Shown piece after piece: positions 1-9,126 of a DNA stretch of 56,617 nt (positions are counted from its first letter, which is position 1; each line of letters starts with the position of its first letter). The notes beneath the pieces were generated by a model that searched no databases, was not told the origin of the DNA, and was given only the letters and a program-made list of their open reading frames with translations. Both the position numbers and the translations under genes were made by a program. Source of the stretch: an unicellular cyanobacterium SU2 (lineage in GTDB: Bacteria; Cyanobacteriota; Cyanobacteriia; Cyanobacteriales; Microcystaceae); NCBI GenBank assembly GCA_002110465.1, contig NEED01000068.1:1-56617 (forward strand), read 5' to 3'.

Positions 1-1
1 T

Positions 2-175
2 GTAGGTAACTTAAAATCCATAACCAGTCGTCGTTTGAGGTCTGAATTTCCAGAATTAGCTGATGTTTATAAAAAATCAGTTTTATGGAATGAATCGTAT
101 TTCATTGCCAGTTGCGGAGGTGTAACAGTATCGCAACTAAAAGAATATGTTGAAAATCAAAAAACTCCTAATTGA
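2..175 (+). pseudogene. IS200/IS605 TnpA transposase, C-terminal end (cut by window edge)
   Basis: The reading frame is open from base 2 to a TGA at 173-175. It encodes the C-terminal part of a Y1-type transposase. The stretch SYFIASCGGVTVSQLKEYVE is typical of the last helix of IS200/IS605 TnpA, which follows the catalytic tyrosine. The 5' part lies outside the window, so I cannot tell whether the gene is intact. A 67-codon TTG ORF overlaps its stop (172-375) but does not resemble TnpB and is not called. Confidence 0.75.
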
Positions 176-406
176 TAACTTCTCATACACCTCGTAAACT
201 CGGTATAAATCGTCGTTATCGGGCTATCCTTCCCGACACTGACCGCAAGCGTTACAGTGTGGGGCTGTCGCCGTTAGCTCAAACCTGCAAACAGAAAATT
301 TTTGAGCCAGAATTAACTGCAACTATAAATCCATCTCAACCAGGATTAACTGCAAATGAACTAGAATTAACCTGAGTTCGACGGAAAGTTATGGAGAGAT
401 AGGGAA

Positions 407-450
407 GCACCAGATCTATGCTAGAAGCAGCATTTATTGAGATCTGGTGC
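407..450. repeat. 11-bp inverted repeat with inner hairpin at the IS982 relic
   Basis: GCACCAGATCT at 407-417 is repeated inverted as AGATCTGGTGC at 440-450, with a smaller ATGCT/AGCAT stem between the arms. It lies immediately before the ATG of the IS982 remnant, so it is probably part of the old element or its insertion junction. A role as a terminator or operator is only conceivable. Confidence 0.5.
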
Positions 451-451
451 T

Positions 452-622
452 ATGGATATAAAATCTCGTATTGATCTTACCGAAGTATTTTGTGATGTAG
501 ATGACTTCTATCAAGGGTTTGAACAGCATTGTCATGATGTTCCTCAATTGACAGCATCAATTGGAGAGAAAAGATGCCGTTCCCGTTTGAGTTTAAGTGA
601 ACCTGAGTTCGGGATAAGCTGA
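452..622 (+). pseudogene. IS982-family transposase N-terminal fragment
   Basis: From the ATG at 452 the frame reads about 50 residues typical of an IS982 transposase N-terminus (DLTEVFCDVDDF, then RSRLSLSE). It then diverges into a short tail and stops, so the DDE catalytic domain is missing. The sequence CCTGAGTTCG occurs both at 371-380 and at the end of the fragment near 604, and an inverted relative lies near 680-700. This fits a deleted IS copy with leftover ends. Confidence 0.65.
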
Positions 623-857
623 AACCCTTATTCTATCCTTGGCTGTAACTCCCATTGGTTCGTAGAATAAGTAGCAGAATAACCTTAACCCGAACTGACG
701 TTATAGAAGGTAGAGGTCACATTAAGTCTCCCTTGTCCCCTTATTCTCCTTGTCCTCCCACACTTCCCACCTCTCCCAGACTCCCCTCTCTTAATTGTTA
801 AGGGAGGTTTTACAACCGGATTTAGCATTGACTAGCACAATAATAGAGTAATAGTTT

Positions 858-1541
858 ATGACCCATTCCCCATTCTTTTCCTTCAAACCCATCACCCATT
901 TAATTTATGATCTTGATGGTTTACTCTTAGCCACAGAAACCCTTCACCAAAAAGTTAACCAAACTATTGCCCAACGCTACGGAAAAACCTTCGACCCTTC
1001 AGTTAAAGCAAAAATGGCCGGTCGTCGCACTCAAGAGTCAGCGCGACTGTTTGTAGAATTACTTGATATTCCCCTAACTCCCGAAGAATACATTAAAGAA
1101 CGTTACGCTCTCCTTTATCCTCTCTATCCCACTGCCACACCTCTTCCAGGAGCAGTACAATTAACTAAGCATTTTAGTCAACAGGGTATTCCCCAGGCGA
1201 TCGCAACGAGTTCGATTCGCTATCATTTTGAGTTAAAAATGTCATCTTATGCCCCTTGGGTCTCTTGTTTTGACTGCTTTGTTTTTGGGGATGATCCTGA
1301 TTTAACACAAAGTAAACCTGCCCCTGATATTTTTTTGTTAACAGCACAAAAGTTAGGGACAGATCCTAAGACTTGCTTAGTTTTTGAAGATTCCTTAGCG
1401 GGGATGGAAGCGGCGATCGCCGCCGGAATGTCAGTGGTAGTCGTTCCTGATGCAATAAGCGATCGCCAATTATTTGACCAAGCTGATCAAGTCCTCAATT
1501 CTTTAGAAGAATTTGAGCCAAAACAATGGGATTTACCCTAG
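858..1541 (+). CDS. HAD-superfamily phosphatase (beta-phosphoglucomutase / pseudouridine-5'-phosphatase type)
   Basis: A 227-residue cytosolic HAD hydrolase. Motif I is DLDG with the nucleophile Asp18 and the acid/base Asp20. Motif II is ATSS (116-119), motif III is Lys153 in SKPAPD, and motif IV is FEDS (176-179). A helical cap lies between motif I and motif II, as in subfamily IA. Closest known families are pseudouridine-5'-phosphatase (HDHD1-like) and beta-phosphoglucomutase; the substrate cannot be decided from sequence. It stands alone, about 200 bp from the convergent ugd gene, and the length is normal for the family. Confidence 0.85.
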   Translation: MTHSPFFSFKPITHLIYDLDGLLLATETLHQKVNQTIAQRYGKTFDPSVKAKMAGRRTQESARLFVELLDIPLTPEEYIKERYALLYPLYPTATPLPGAVQLTKHFSQQGIPQAIATSSIRYHFELKMSSYAPWVSCFDCFVFGDDPDLTQSKPAPDIFLLTAQKLGTDPKTCLVFEDSLAGMEAAIAAGMSVVVVPDAISDRQLFDQADQVLNSLEEFEPKQWDLP

Positions 1542-1747
1542 CTAAACGTGAGTTCGGTGTTAGGGGTTCGGAGTTCGGAGTTAGTCGATTTATAGTTAGA
1601 GTTGTGAAGTTTAGACTAAATGTTACAGGTAGAGTTTTTTCGACAAAGTTTAGCTGAAATATACTCTACTAATAGGGTTATTTTTGATTTAGTCTAAACT
1701 CCAGTTAGTGATGATTTCTGAAAAATCACTAATCACTAATTTACCAA

Positions 1748-3097
1748 TTACCGACCAATTCCCAAGTAACGGAAACCAGCGTGTTCAAGTTTAGATCGAT
1801 CTAAGAAATTACGACCATCAATTATCACAGGATTAATCATTAAACTAGCCATTTTTCCATAATCTAATTTAAGGAACTCTTGCCAGTCTGTTACTAACAC
1901 CAACGCATCACAGCTATCGGCTAACATTTCGGGGTCAGTTTCAATAATAACTCCTGATAAACCATGACTTAACCCTGATTGTGAAACAATGGGATCATAA
2001 GCTTTAACTTTAGCCCCTAAACGATTCAGTTGTTCAATAATAATTAAAGCAGGAGCATCACGCATATCATCGGTATTAGGTTTAAAGGTTAATCCCAATA
2101 ACCCAACAGTTTTACCCTTGAGAATCTTTAACTCTTGTTGTAACTTTTCAAGGGCTATTAATCGCTGACGTTTGTTAACATTAACAGCAGAGTTAAGTAA
2201 TTGTGTCTCATAGCCATAATCTGTGGCAGTATGAATCAAGGCTAGAACGTCTTTCGGGAAACAAGAGCCGCCCCAACCGATACCCGCTTGCAAGAATTTA
2301 TTACCAATACGAGAATCTAATCCGATCCCTTTAGCCACTTGGGTGACATCAGCCCCCACGCGATCACAAATATTAGCGACTTCATTAATAAAGCTAATTT
2401 TAGTTGCTAAAAAGGCGTTTGCCGCATATTTAATCATTTCCGCCGAGTTTAAATCCGTTACCACCACAGGAACAGGGGGTAAAGTCATGTCATCAGCAAA
2501 TTTGCGCTCTACCAAAGGATAATAGAGTTCTTGCATCATAGAAATCGCTTTATCGCTATTGCTCCCTAAAACGATGCGATCGGGATTGAAAGTATCATAA
2601 ACGGCTGAACCCTCCCTTAAGAACTCTGGGTTACTCACCACATCAAAATTAACCTCTCCATTGCAATGGGGGTTTTCTTTCAAGCCATCGACGACGATCA
2701 TTCTCACCCAGTCCCCTGACCCAATGGGAACCGTTGATTTATTGACAATTACTTTATAGCCCTGATTTAGGTTAGCACCAATCCCACGGGCGACGGCTTC
2801 CACATAGCGGGTATCGCTTTCTCCAGTGGGTAAGGCGGGGGTTCCAACCGCAATAAATAGGATTTCTCCGTGGGCTACTCCTGCGGCTAGGTCTGTGGTG
2901 AATTCTAAGCGTCCCGCTTCGGCTGAGGCCTCCATTAATTCTGAGAGTCCAGGTTCATAAATAGGGGACTGTCCCGACTTCATTAACTTGACTTTTTCTT
3001 CGTTATTATCAACACAAATAACGTGATGACCAATGTGGGCTAAACAAACGCCGGTTACTAACCCGACATAACCAGTTCCAATGACACAAACGCGCAT
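1748..3097 (-). CDS. ugd: UDP-glucose 6-dehydrogenase
   Basis: This 449-residue enzyme oxidises UDP-glucose to UDP-glucuronate with two NAD+. The N-terminal Rossmann motif GTGYVG is at residues 7-12. The catalytic cysteine is Cys279 in GGSCFPKD, and the central dimer helix and C-terminal UDP-binding domain are present. Length is standard. A GAGG Shine-Dalgarno-like sequence lies just upstream of the ATG. It lies 43 bp downstream of the UDP-glucuronate decarboxylase gene on the same strand, so the two probably form an operon supplying UDP-GlcA and UDP-xylose for exopolysaccharide or glycan synthesis. Confidence 0.96.
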   Translation of the reverse strand: MRVCVIGTGYVGLVTGVCLAHIGHHVICVDNNEEKVKLMKSGQSPIYEPGLSELMEASAEAGRLEFTTDLAAGVAHGEILFIAVGTPALPTGESDTRYVEAVARGIGANLNQGYKVIVNKSTVPIGSGDWVRMIVVDGLKENPHCNGEVNFDVVSNPEFLREGSAVYDTFNPDRIVLGSNSDKAISMMQELYYPLVERKFADDMTLPPVPVVVTDLNSAEMIKYAANAFLATKISFINEVANICDRVGADVTQVAKGIGLDSRIGNKFLQAGIGWGGSCFPKDVLALIHTATDYGYETQLLNSAVNVNKRQRLIALEKLQQELKILKGKTVGLLGLTFKPNTDDMRDAPALIIIEQLNRLGAKVKAYDPIVSQSGLSHGLSGVIIETDPEMLADSCDALVLVTDWQEFLKLDYGKMASLMINPVIIDGRNFLDRSKLEHAGFRYLGIGR

Positions 3098-3140
3098 AAT
3101 TTTTATCCTCTACAATAATGCTTTACAATTGGATACTTTC

Positions 3141-4067
3141 TTATGAAACCCGTGAGCGAAAATCGTTAATGGCTAATTTTAAACCCTCTTTTAAGGGAAT
3201 TTTAGGTTCCCAACCGAGATAGGTTTTAGCTTTCGTAATATCGGGTTGTCGTTTTTGGGGATCGTCTTGGGGTAAGGGTTTAAAGATTAATTCTGCATCA
3301 GGATTGATCATCCCTTGGATCATTTGGGCAAGTTCTAAAATGGTATACTCCCCAGGATTACCTAAATTAATCGGGCCAATATAATCACTATTCATGAGTC
3401 TTATTAATCCTTCGACTAAGTCAGAAACATAGCAAAAACTTCGGCTTTGGGAACCATCTCCATAAACCGTCAGGGGGTTTCCTTGTAAAGCTTGAACGAT
3501 AAAATTACTGACAACACGACCGTCATTTTCTAACATTCGGGGCCCGTAGGTATTGAAAATACGTGCCACTCGAATATCAAGCTTGTGTTCTCGATAATAT
3601 TCAAAGGCCAAGGTTTCAGCTACCCGTTTTCCTTCGTCATAACAAGCTCGCAATCCGGTACAATTAACGTTGCCTCGATATTCTTCGGGTTGGGGGTGGA
3701 CATCAGGATCACCGTATACTTCTGAGGTAGACGCTAAGAGAAACCTCGCCTTAACCCGTTTGGCTAACCCCAACATATACAAGGTTCCTAGAACGTTGGT
3801 TTTGATGGTTTTGACGGGGTTAGACTGGTAGTGTATGGGAGAGGCTGGACAAGCTAAATGGTAAACCTGATCTACTTCTAGCCGAATGGGTTCGGTAATG
3901 TCATGACGGATCAATTCAAAGTAAGGGTTGTTAAACCACTTCTCGATATTGCGTTTGTGACCTGTGTAGAAGTTATCTAAACACAGAACATCATGACCTT
4001 GTTCCATTAAGCGATCAATCAAATGGGAGCCGATAAAACCGGCGCCGCCTGTAACTAGAATTCTCAT
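3141..4067 (-). CDS. UDP-glucuronate decarboxylase (UDP-xylose synthase)
   Basis: A 308-residue extended short-chain dehydrogenase. The NAD-binding GGAGFIGSH is at 7-15 and the catalytic Tyr143/Lys147 pair is in YDEGKR. The [10 protein letters not shown] stretch and the overall pattern match the UXS/SUD branch, which converts UDP-glucuronate to UDP-xylose through an NAD-bound 4-keto intermediate. It is the first gene of a two-gene unit with ugd, which makes its substrate. A dTDP-glucose dehydratase-like role is less likely given length and context. Confidence 0.92.
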   Translation of the reverse strand: MRILVTGGAGFIGSHLIDRLMEQGHDVLCLDNFYTGHKRNIEKWFNNPYFELIRHDITEPIRLEVDQVYHLACPASPIHYQSNPVKTIKTNVLGTLYMLGLAKRVKARFLLASTSEVYGDPDVHPQPEEYRGNVNCTGLRACYDEGKRVAETLAFEYYREHKLDIRVARIFNTYGPRMLENDGRVVSNFIVQALQGNPLTVYGDGSQSRSFCYVSDLVEGLIRLMNSDYIGPINLGNPGEYTILELAQMIQGMINPDAELIFKPLPQDDPQKRQPDITKAKTYLGWEPKIPLKEGLKLAINDFRSRVS

Positions 4068-4677
4068 GTAATTTACTCCTTAAAATTTAAACCTAATATT
4101 AACTGAAGGAACTCATTTCGTCACCCTATATCAGTTAAATGTAATCTCAAAAATCGGTAATGCTCTTCCATAAAGTTCTCCTATTTTATCCAAAAACTGG
4201 GGTGATTGAGTAGATAATTAAGTTAAAAATTTTAACTCAAATCTTTTCTCGGTACCCCGGTACCTTCCCCGAACGACTGTTAATCACTTCACCAATGACC
4301 CCGACAATAATTGCTTCTGTTTGGGGTCTGTGCCTAAAACCATGCTGTAATGGTTCCAAGAATACTTCTAACATAGATGAAGTAATGAATTTAATCTAAA
4401 GATAATATCCGTCTTAATCCTATTTTATTCTCGATATGATAAGGGTATCATTTCTTTATTCAACGGGGGTTGTTTCTTCTGAAAGCTTATGAGATGATTA
4501 GGTTTGATTCTTAATCTTTGAAGCTTCAACTACATTGATAGTTTTCAAAAACATTCACAACCTTTCATAATACCATCAATTCTAACTTTGTTAGACTGTT
4601 ATCTCCTAAAATTATAAGATTCTTAATCAAGAAAATTTAATTTTGAGACAACTTTCTGGTTGACAATAGAGAAATTT
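4068..4677. other. Divergent intergenic region between the UXS gene and pta
   Basis: About 600 bp of AT-rich DNA that must hold the promoters of the two divergent genes. The only coding-like stretch is the short permease-like remnant on the minus strand at 4237-4374. GGTACCCCGGTACC at 4251-4264 is a small palindrome. I see no RNA gene. Confidence 0.5.
4237..4374 (-). pseudogene. Possible remnant of a zinc/manganese ABC permease (ZnuB-like) N-terminus
   Basis: A 45-codon ATG-started ORF. Its first part (EPLQHGF, then TEAIIVGVIG) resembles the start of ZnuB/MntB-type permeases, which begin with a similar EPLQ-x-x-F-M segment followed by the first membrane helix. The frame then turns into unrelated charged sequence and stops, so no transporter can be made. 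The match is short, and chance similarity or a small unknown gene remain possible. Confidence 0.3.
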
Positions 4678-6774
4678 ATGAAAAATTCGTTATATATAGC
4701 CACTACACAAGCTAAAACCGGCAAATCTCTAGTTTCTTTAGGAATTATCGAATTAATTCTTAGAAAAACCACAAAAGTAGGATTTTTTCGTCCAATTATT
4801 CATGATCCCACCGACAATAACCCTGATCAACATCTCAATTTAATTCTCTCTCATTTTCAACTTCCCCAAGACTATGAAAGTTCCTATGGCTTACTTTATT
4901 CAGAGGTGAGTAATCTCATGGGACATCAAAAATTAGATGAAATTTTAGAAATTATTATAACTAAATACAAAAAACTCGAAAAAAATTGTGAGTTTATTCT
5001 TTGTGAAGGGTCAGATTATCTCAGAGAAAGTTCTGCCTTTGAATTCGATATTAATGTTAAAATTGCTAAAAATTTAGGGTGTTCAATTTTAATTTTAGGA
5101 AATGGGTATAAAAAAACTGTAGAAGAAGTGATCGCCCCGATTGAAATTGCTGTTGATACCTATCGAGAAAAAGCTTGTAAAATTATTGGTATTATCGTTA
5201 ACAAAGCTAATCATAACCAAGTGAATTCCTTAAAAAATATTCTAGAATCAGACTACAAAAATACTGATTATTTACTTTCAATTATTCCCTATGATCAGAA
5301 ATTAGGAAGTCCTAGAATTAGGGAAATTGCCCAACAATTGAATGCCCAAATCCTCTACGGAAGCGATCGCCTCAATAACCTTGTTTTTAATTATCTTGTT
5401 GCGGCTATGCAAATGCAACACGCTATCACGCAATTTGAGGAAAACTGTTTAGTTGTCACTCCTTCAGACCGAGGAGATATGATTATTGGAACGCTACAAG
5501 CACAGGAATCGACTAATTACCCTAATTTAGCCGGAATACTTCTGACTACTGAATATAAACTTGAACAATCTATCGCCCAACTCATTAGCGGACTGACCGA
5601 TCCTTTACCCATTTTATGGGTCAATAGTTACACTTATCCTACCGCATCAGATCTCAAAGCAGTCTCTAGTTCTCTAATTCCTGAAGACAAAGAAAAAATT
5701 TATTGGAGTATCGATCTTTTTGATCAATTTGTGAATTTAACCACTCTAGAAAAACAGATTAGTACCACTGAGGTTACAGGCATTACACCTAAAATGTTTA
5801 CCTATAATCTCATTCAACAGGCTAAATTGCAAAAACGTCATATTGTCTTACCAGAAGGAAACGAACCTCGTATTCTTAAAGCAGCCGAAGTTTTACTATC
5901 AAAAGATATTGTTAACCTCACTCTTTTAGGGAAAAAACAAGATATTGAAAAAACAATTCAAAACCATAATATACAACTAAATATCAATCAATTGAAGATT
6001 ATTAATCCAGCAGAAGATGAAAAATTTGATGACTATATTCAAGCTTTTTATGAGCTAAGAAAACATAAAGGGGCTACCCTAGAATCAGCCCATGATTGCA
6101 TTATGGATGTTTCTTATTTTGGGACTATGATGGTTCATAAAGGAGATGCAGATGGAATGGTCTCAGGAGCAATTCATACAACTGGAAATACTATTAGACC
6201 CGCCCTACAAATTATTAAAACAAAACCTGAAATTTCCCTAGTTTCTTCAGTGTTTTTTATGTGTCTTAATAATAATATTTTAGTTTATGGAGACTGTGCC
6301 GTTAACCCAAATCCCAATGCGGAACAATTAGCTGAAATTGCGATTACCTCTGCGGAAACTGCCCAAAGGTTTGGAATTTCCCCTAAAGTTGCTTTGTTGT
6401 CCTATTCTTCAGGAGACTCTGGCCAAGGGGAAGAAGTAGAAAAAGTCAGAAAAGCGACTCAAATTGCCCAGCAACGTCGCCAGGATTTAGACATAGAAGG
6501 ACCGATTCAATATGATGCAGCAATTGACCCAAAAGTAGGGGCGCAAAAAATGCCTAATTCCAAGGTAGCTGGACAAGCGACCGTATTTATTTTCCCTGAC
6601 CTAAACACCGGAAATAACACCTATAAAGCTGTACAGAGGGCGACAGGGGCGATCGCAATTGGACCAATTCTTCAGGGGTTAAAAAAGCCTGTTAATGACC
6701 TTAGCCGAGGTTGTAGCGTAGGAGATATTATTAATACAGTCGTAATTACAGCGATTCAGTCCCAAATTTTCTAA
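4678..6774 (+). CDS. pta: Phosphate acetyltransferase with N-terminal BioD-like/DRTGG region
   Basis: A long-form phosphotransacetylase (698 residues) interconverting acetyl-CoA and acetyl phosphate. The N-terminal third is a dethiobiotin-synthetase-like P-loop fold (TTQAKTGKS near residues 10-18), followed by a DRTGG-type regulatory region from about 215. The C-terminal 330 residues are the catalytic PTA_PTB domain (LPEGNEPRILKAAE; KVALLSYSSGDSG; DAAIDPKVG). The frame opens at a TTG (4660), but the ATG at 4678 directly starts the conserved MKNSLYIATT segment and is preferred. No ack gene is adjacent. Confidence 0.93.
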   Translation: MKNSLYIATTQAKTGKSLVSLGIIELILRKTTKVGFFRPIIHDPTDNNPDQHLNLILSHFQLPQDYESSYGLLYSEVSNLMGHQKLDEILEIIITKYKKLEKNCEFILCEGSDYLRESSAFEFDINVKIAKNLGCSILILGNGYKKTVEEVIAPIEIAVDTYREKACKIIGIIVNKANHNQVNSLKNILESDYKNTDYLLSIIPYDQKLGSPRIREIAQQLNAQILYGSDRLNNLVFNYLVAAMQMQHAITQFEENCLVVTPSDRGDMIIGTLQAQESTNYPNLAGILLTTEYKLEQSIAQLISGLTDPLPILWVNSYTYPTASDLKAVSSSLIPEDKEKIYWSIDLFDQFVNLTTLEKQISTTEVTGITPKMFTYNLIQQAKLQKRHIVLPEGNEPRILKAAEVLLSKDIVNLTLLGKKQDIEKTIQNHNIQLNINQLKIINPAEDEKFDDYIQAFYELRKHKGATLESAHDCIMDVSYFGTMMVHKGDADGMVSGAIHTTGNTIRPALQIIKTKPEISLVSSVFFMCLNNNILVYGDCAVNPNPNAEQLAEIAITSAETAQRFGISPKVALLSYSSGDSGQGEEVEKVRKATQIAQQRRQDLDIEGPIQYDAAIDPKVGAQKMPNSKVAGQATVFIFPDLNTGNNTYKAVQRATGAIAIGPILQGLKKPVNDLSRGCSVGDIINTVVITAIQSQIF

Positions 6775-6808
6775 CAAATTTTTTAATTTTAAAACATCTT
6801 AACATAAC

Positions 6809-7264
6809 CTACTTTTTGATTTCGGGAAACCAGTTTTTGTCAAGGAGTTGATCTAACCGATAGGGATTAAGTTTAGGCAAATTAGTTAATGCGGTTTTGG
6901 TTTTGACATAATCTAGGGGATTATTATAAATTGAATTAAAATTGTCCTCTAGATGCTTTCGTAAATTAGTTGTTAAGTCTTCATTAATTTGATTGCGAAA
7001 GCTAATTATTTCAGCTTTCTAATGGTTTTGATTATAATCTCTTTCTGACTGCCAATATTGAAACAATAGTAAATGTCTGATAATCTGTTCTAAAAGACTT
7101 CTCACTCGTCTTTTTTCAGATTTACTTAATGCTTCTAGTTCCTTAATTAGATGATCATAGTCAAGATTGGTAATATTCCTAGATTGAAGTTATTTTATGG
7201 TTTCTTCTAACCACTTTAGATAATCAGATTCATAAAGATTTTTTAGATCAATAGTGATAGTCAT
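6809..7264 (-). pseudogene. DUF29-family protein gene with two in-frame stop codons
   Basis: The minus strand from the ATG at 7264 to the TAG at 6809-6811 is exactly 152 codons and reads as a DUF29 protein (LYESDYLKWLEET; KSEKRRVRSLLEQIIRHLLL; YWQSERDYN). Two stops interrupt it: TAA at codon 25 (7190-7192) and TAG at codon 82 (7019-7021). The second sits where DUF29 members usually have Trp, so TGG to TAG is likely. No frameshift has accumulated, so decay is recent. DUF29 has no established function and is common next to cyanobacterial toxin-antitoxin and mobile loci. Confidence 0.75.
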
Positions 7265-7369
7265 ATTTATTTTTTTCTACAGCTTGACTTTTTTAGATAA
7301 TTGAAGAGATTATCAATCAATAAGATTTGGGTTCACAGTAAGCTTTTTGTATTAAAAATATCATCAATA

Positions 7370-8713
7370 TTAATGATACAATATAGATTGTAAATATTGA
7401 TATTTTCCATGACGAGAGATTAACTGTTCACATTTTTCTGGAGTACACCCTAATTCACTTAAAAAACAAGCTTGTAATAGAAATTCTAATTTTTGACATA
7501 AGCGAAAAAGTTTTTCACCTGTTAATGCTTTCCTTTCGAGACTTTGATTAAAATGGATATTATAGTTTCTGGTGTTTTTTATATCTCTTATAAATTGTTC
7601 TTTGTCTGTTACAATAGATTTCATGACTAACCAATGTAAATCAACTAATTCTTTTAATCTTTCTTGTAAACTTGGTTCATGACTAAAGTTTAATTTCTCT
7701 TTTAGCCATGCTTGATACTCTTCGGGACTAGAATTAATAATGAGTTTCAGACGTTTTTCATGATCTTCTTTTGGTAATTGATAATTTCCTTTTGTTTTCC
7801 TATGATATACTTCAATAGCTTGTGCTAACATTAAAAATTTATTCTCTAGATATAAATTAGAGTTATTTGTGACAGCAAAATATAAATTGAGAACACTTTC
7901 TATATCTTGATATAGATTGAACCATCGCTGCATTATTAAACTAAATTCATTTTTAATATCATCTAGTGTAAACAGCATCTCAGCAGAAGTAATATCGTAT
8001 TTATATTGTTCAATTTTTTGGGTGATATATTTGACTCTTGACTTACGATTTTGAACCGTTAAACAAAACAAAACTTTATTAAGTTTATTAGGTTTAGTAG
8101 TTGCTAAAGTTAGAAAATGTCTTAAAGGTTGAATATAATTATTGTCTAATTCTTCTAATGATCTATTTGAGTTTAGTTCTATTTCTAAAGAAGCTGAATT
8201 TCTAAAACTAAATTTTTGGTAATTTCCAGAGGTTTTAAAACTATCAATAACTGAAATCTTGCCAAAGTTAGTTTTGGCAACTAATGACTCCTTTTTAGTA
8301 TATTTAAAATCTACTTTATGATCCGATGGATTAAAAGTATTAATAAATTGAGTCCAAGGAGTTAATCCACTAAACTCAACTGATACTTGATTAAAACATA
8401 ATTGATCACTATCATCAAAATGATATCCTATAAAAATCCCTCCTACATTGTATAATTCTTCTATCCAATAGCTTTTCTTAAACCTTTTTCTTTTATTTTG
8501 AGACAAAGTCATCTCATCATTATTTGAAATACCTAAGATAATTTCATGTTTAATATCCTTTTTAGTATTTTTCCATATTTCATGTTCAGGGGTTAAATTA
8601 CCAATAAGTTCAAGTTCAATTGATTTATCAGGAATAATTGTTAAACAACCAGCTACTTTATGATTAGGATTAGAAGGTAGCCACCAAAGTCCTTGATATT
8701 ATTGATTTTCCAT
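7370..8713 (-). pseudogene. ApeA-like HEPN abortive-infection protein, interrupted at codon 5
   Basis: The frame from the ATG at 8713 reads MENQ, a TAA (8699-8701), then an unbroken 442-codon sequence. The early GLWWLPSNPNHKVAGCLTI segment matches the ApeA N-terminal domain. The C-terminal 180 residues look like the ApeA-type HEPN domain with the RNase motif R-x4-H (RNYNIH, residues 315-320 counted from the internal ATG at 8512). The longest intact ORF, 7370-8512 (380 aa), would lack the first 67 residues. ApeA homologues are single-gene anti-phage defence proteins that act as HEPN nucleases. Between the TAA and 8512 I see no ATG, GTG or TTG start close to the conserved beginning. AT-rich codon use differs from alaS nearby. 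Confidence 0.6.
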
Positions 8714-8731
8714 AATTACTCTACAAATTAA

Positions 8732-9035
8732 TTAACTCTCTTTAAGCCATTCTTGATAACCATGATTTAACAAATATTCCCTAAGCTTAGCCATTGTTTC
8801 TTGAGAAGGAATATCTGTTGAAGCAACTCGATAAATATCATTTAAAACCGTCTCATAATTTCTATTGGTATATTGAGAAATTACTTCTGCTTGTTTGGAC
8901 AATATTTCTCAACTCAGCGATCGCAGTTTGTGTCATAACCATTGACTGATTTTTGACATAAGATTGTAATTGATAAAGAATAGGTGACTCCTCAGCAACA
9001 AAAGCAATAGCAGTACCTATATCTAAATTAATCAC
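8732..9035 (-). pseudogene. Frameshifted PIN-like / DUF1308-like toxin remnant
   Basis: From a GTG at 9035 the frame reads INLDIGTAIAFVAEESPIL and then VMTQTAIAELRNIV, which resembles the start of cyanobacterial PIN-like (DUF1308-type) proteins with an early metal-binding Asp. It then hits a stop. A shifted frame continues to a TAA at 8732-8734 with an unrelated-looking ending (LREYLLNHGYQEWL). The span is 304 bp, not a multiple of three, so a frameshift or a fusion of two fragments is likely. Identity of the C-terminal part is unknown. Confidence 0.4.
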
Positions 9036-9126
9036 AACCTCTTAATATTTCTATTGCAACTTGTCACTATTATAAATGCCACAATAAAAAAGATACGATC
9101 GCGTTAGACTCCTATAGGTAACTTCT

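Noticed and set aside
172-375. 67-codon TTG ORF after the TnpA end
   Set aside because: Placed where TnpB would begin, but it lacks any TnpB motif and looks like non-coding IS end sequence.
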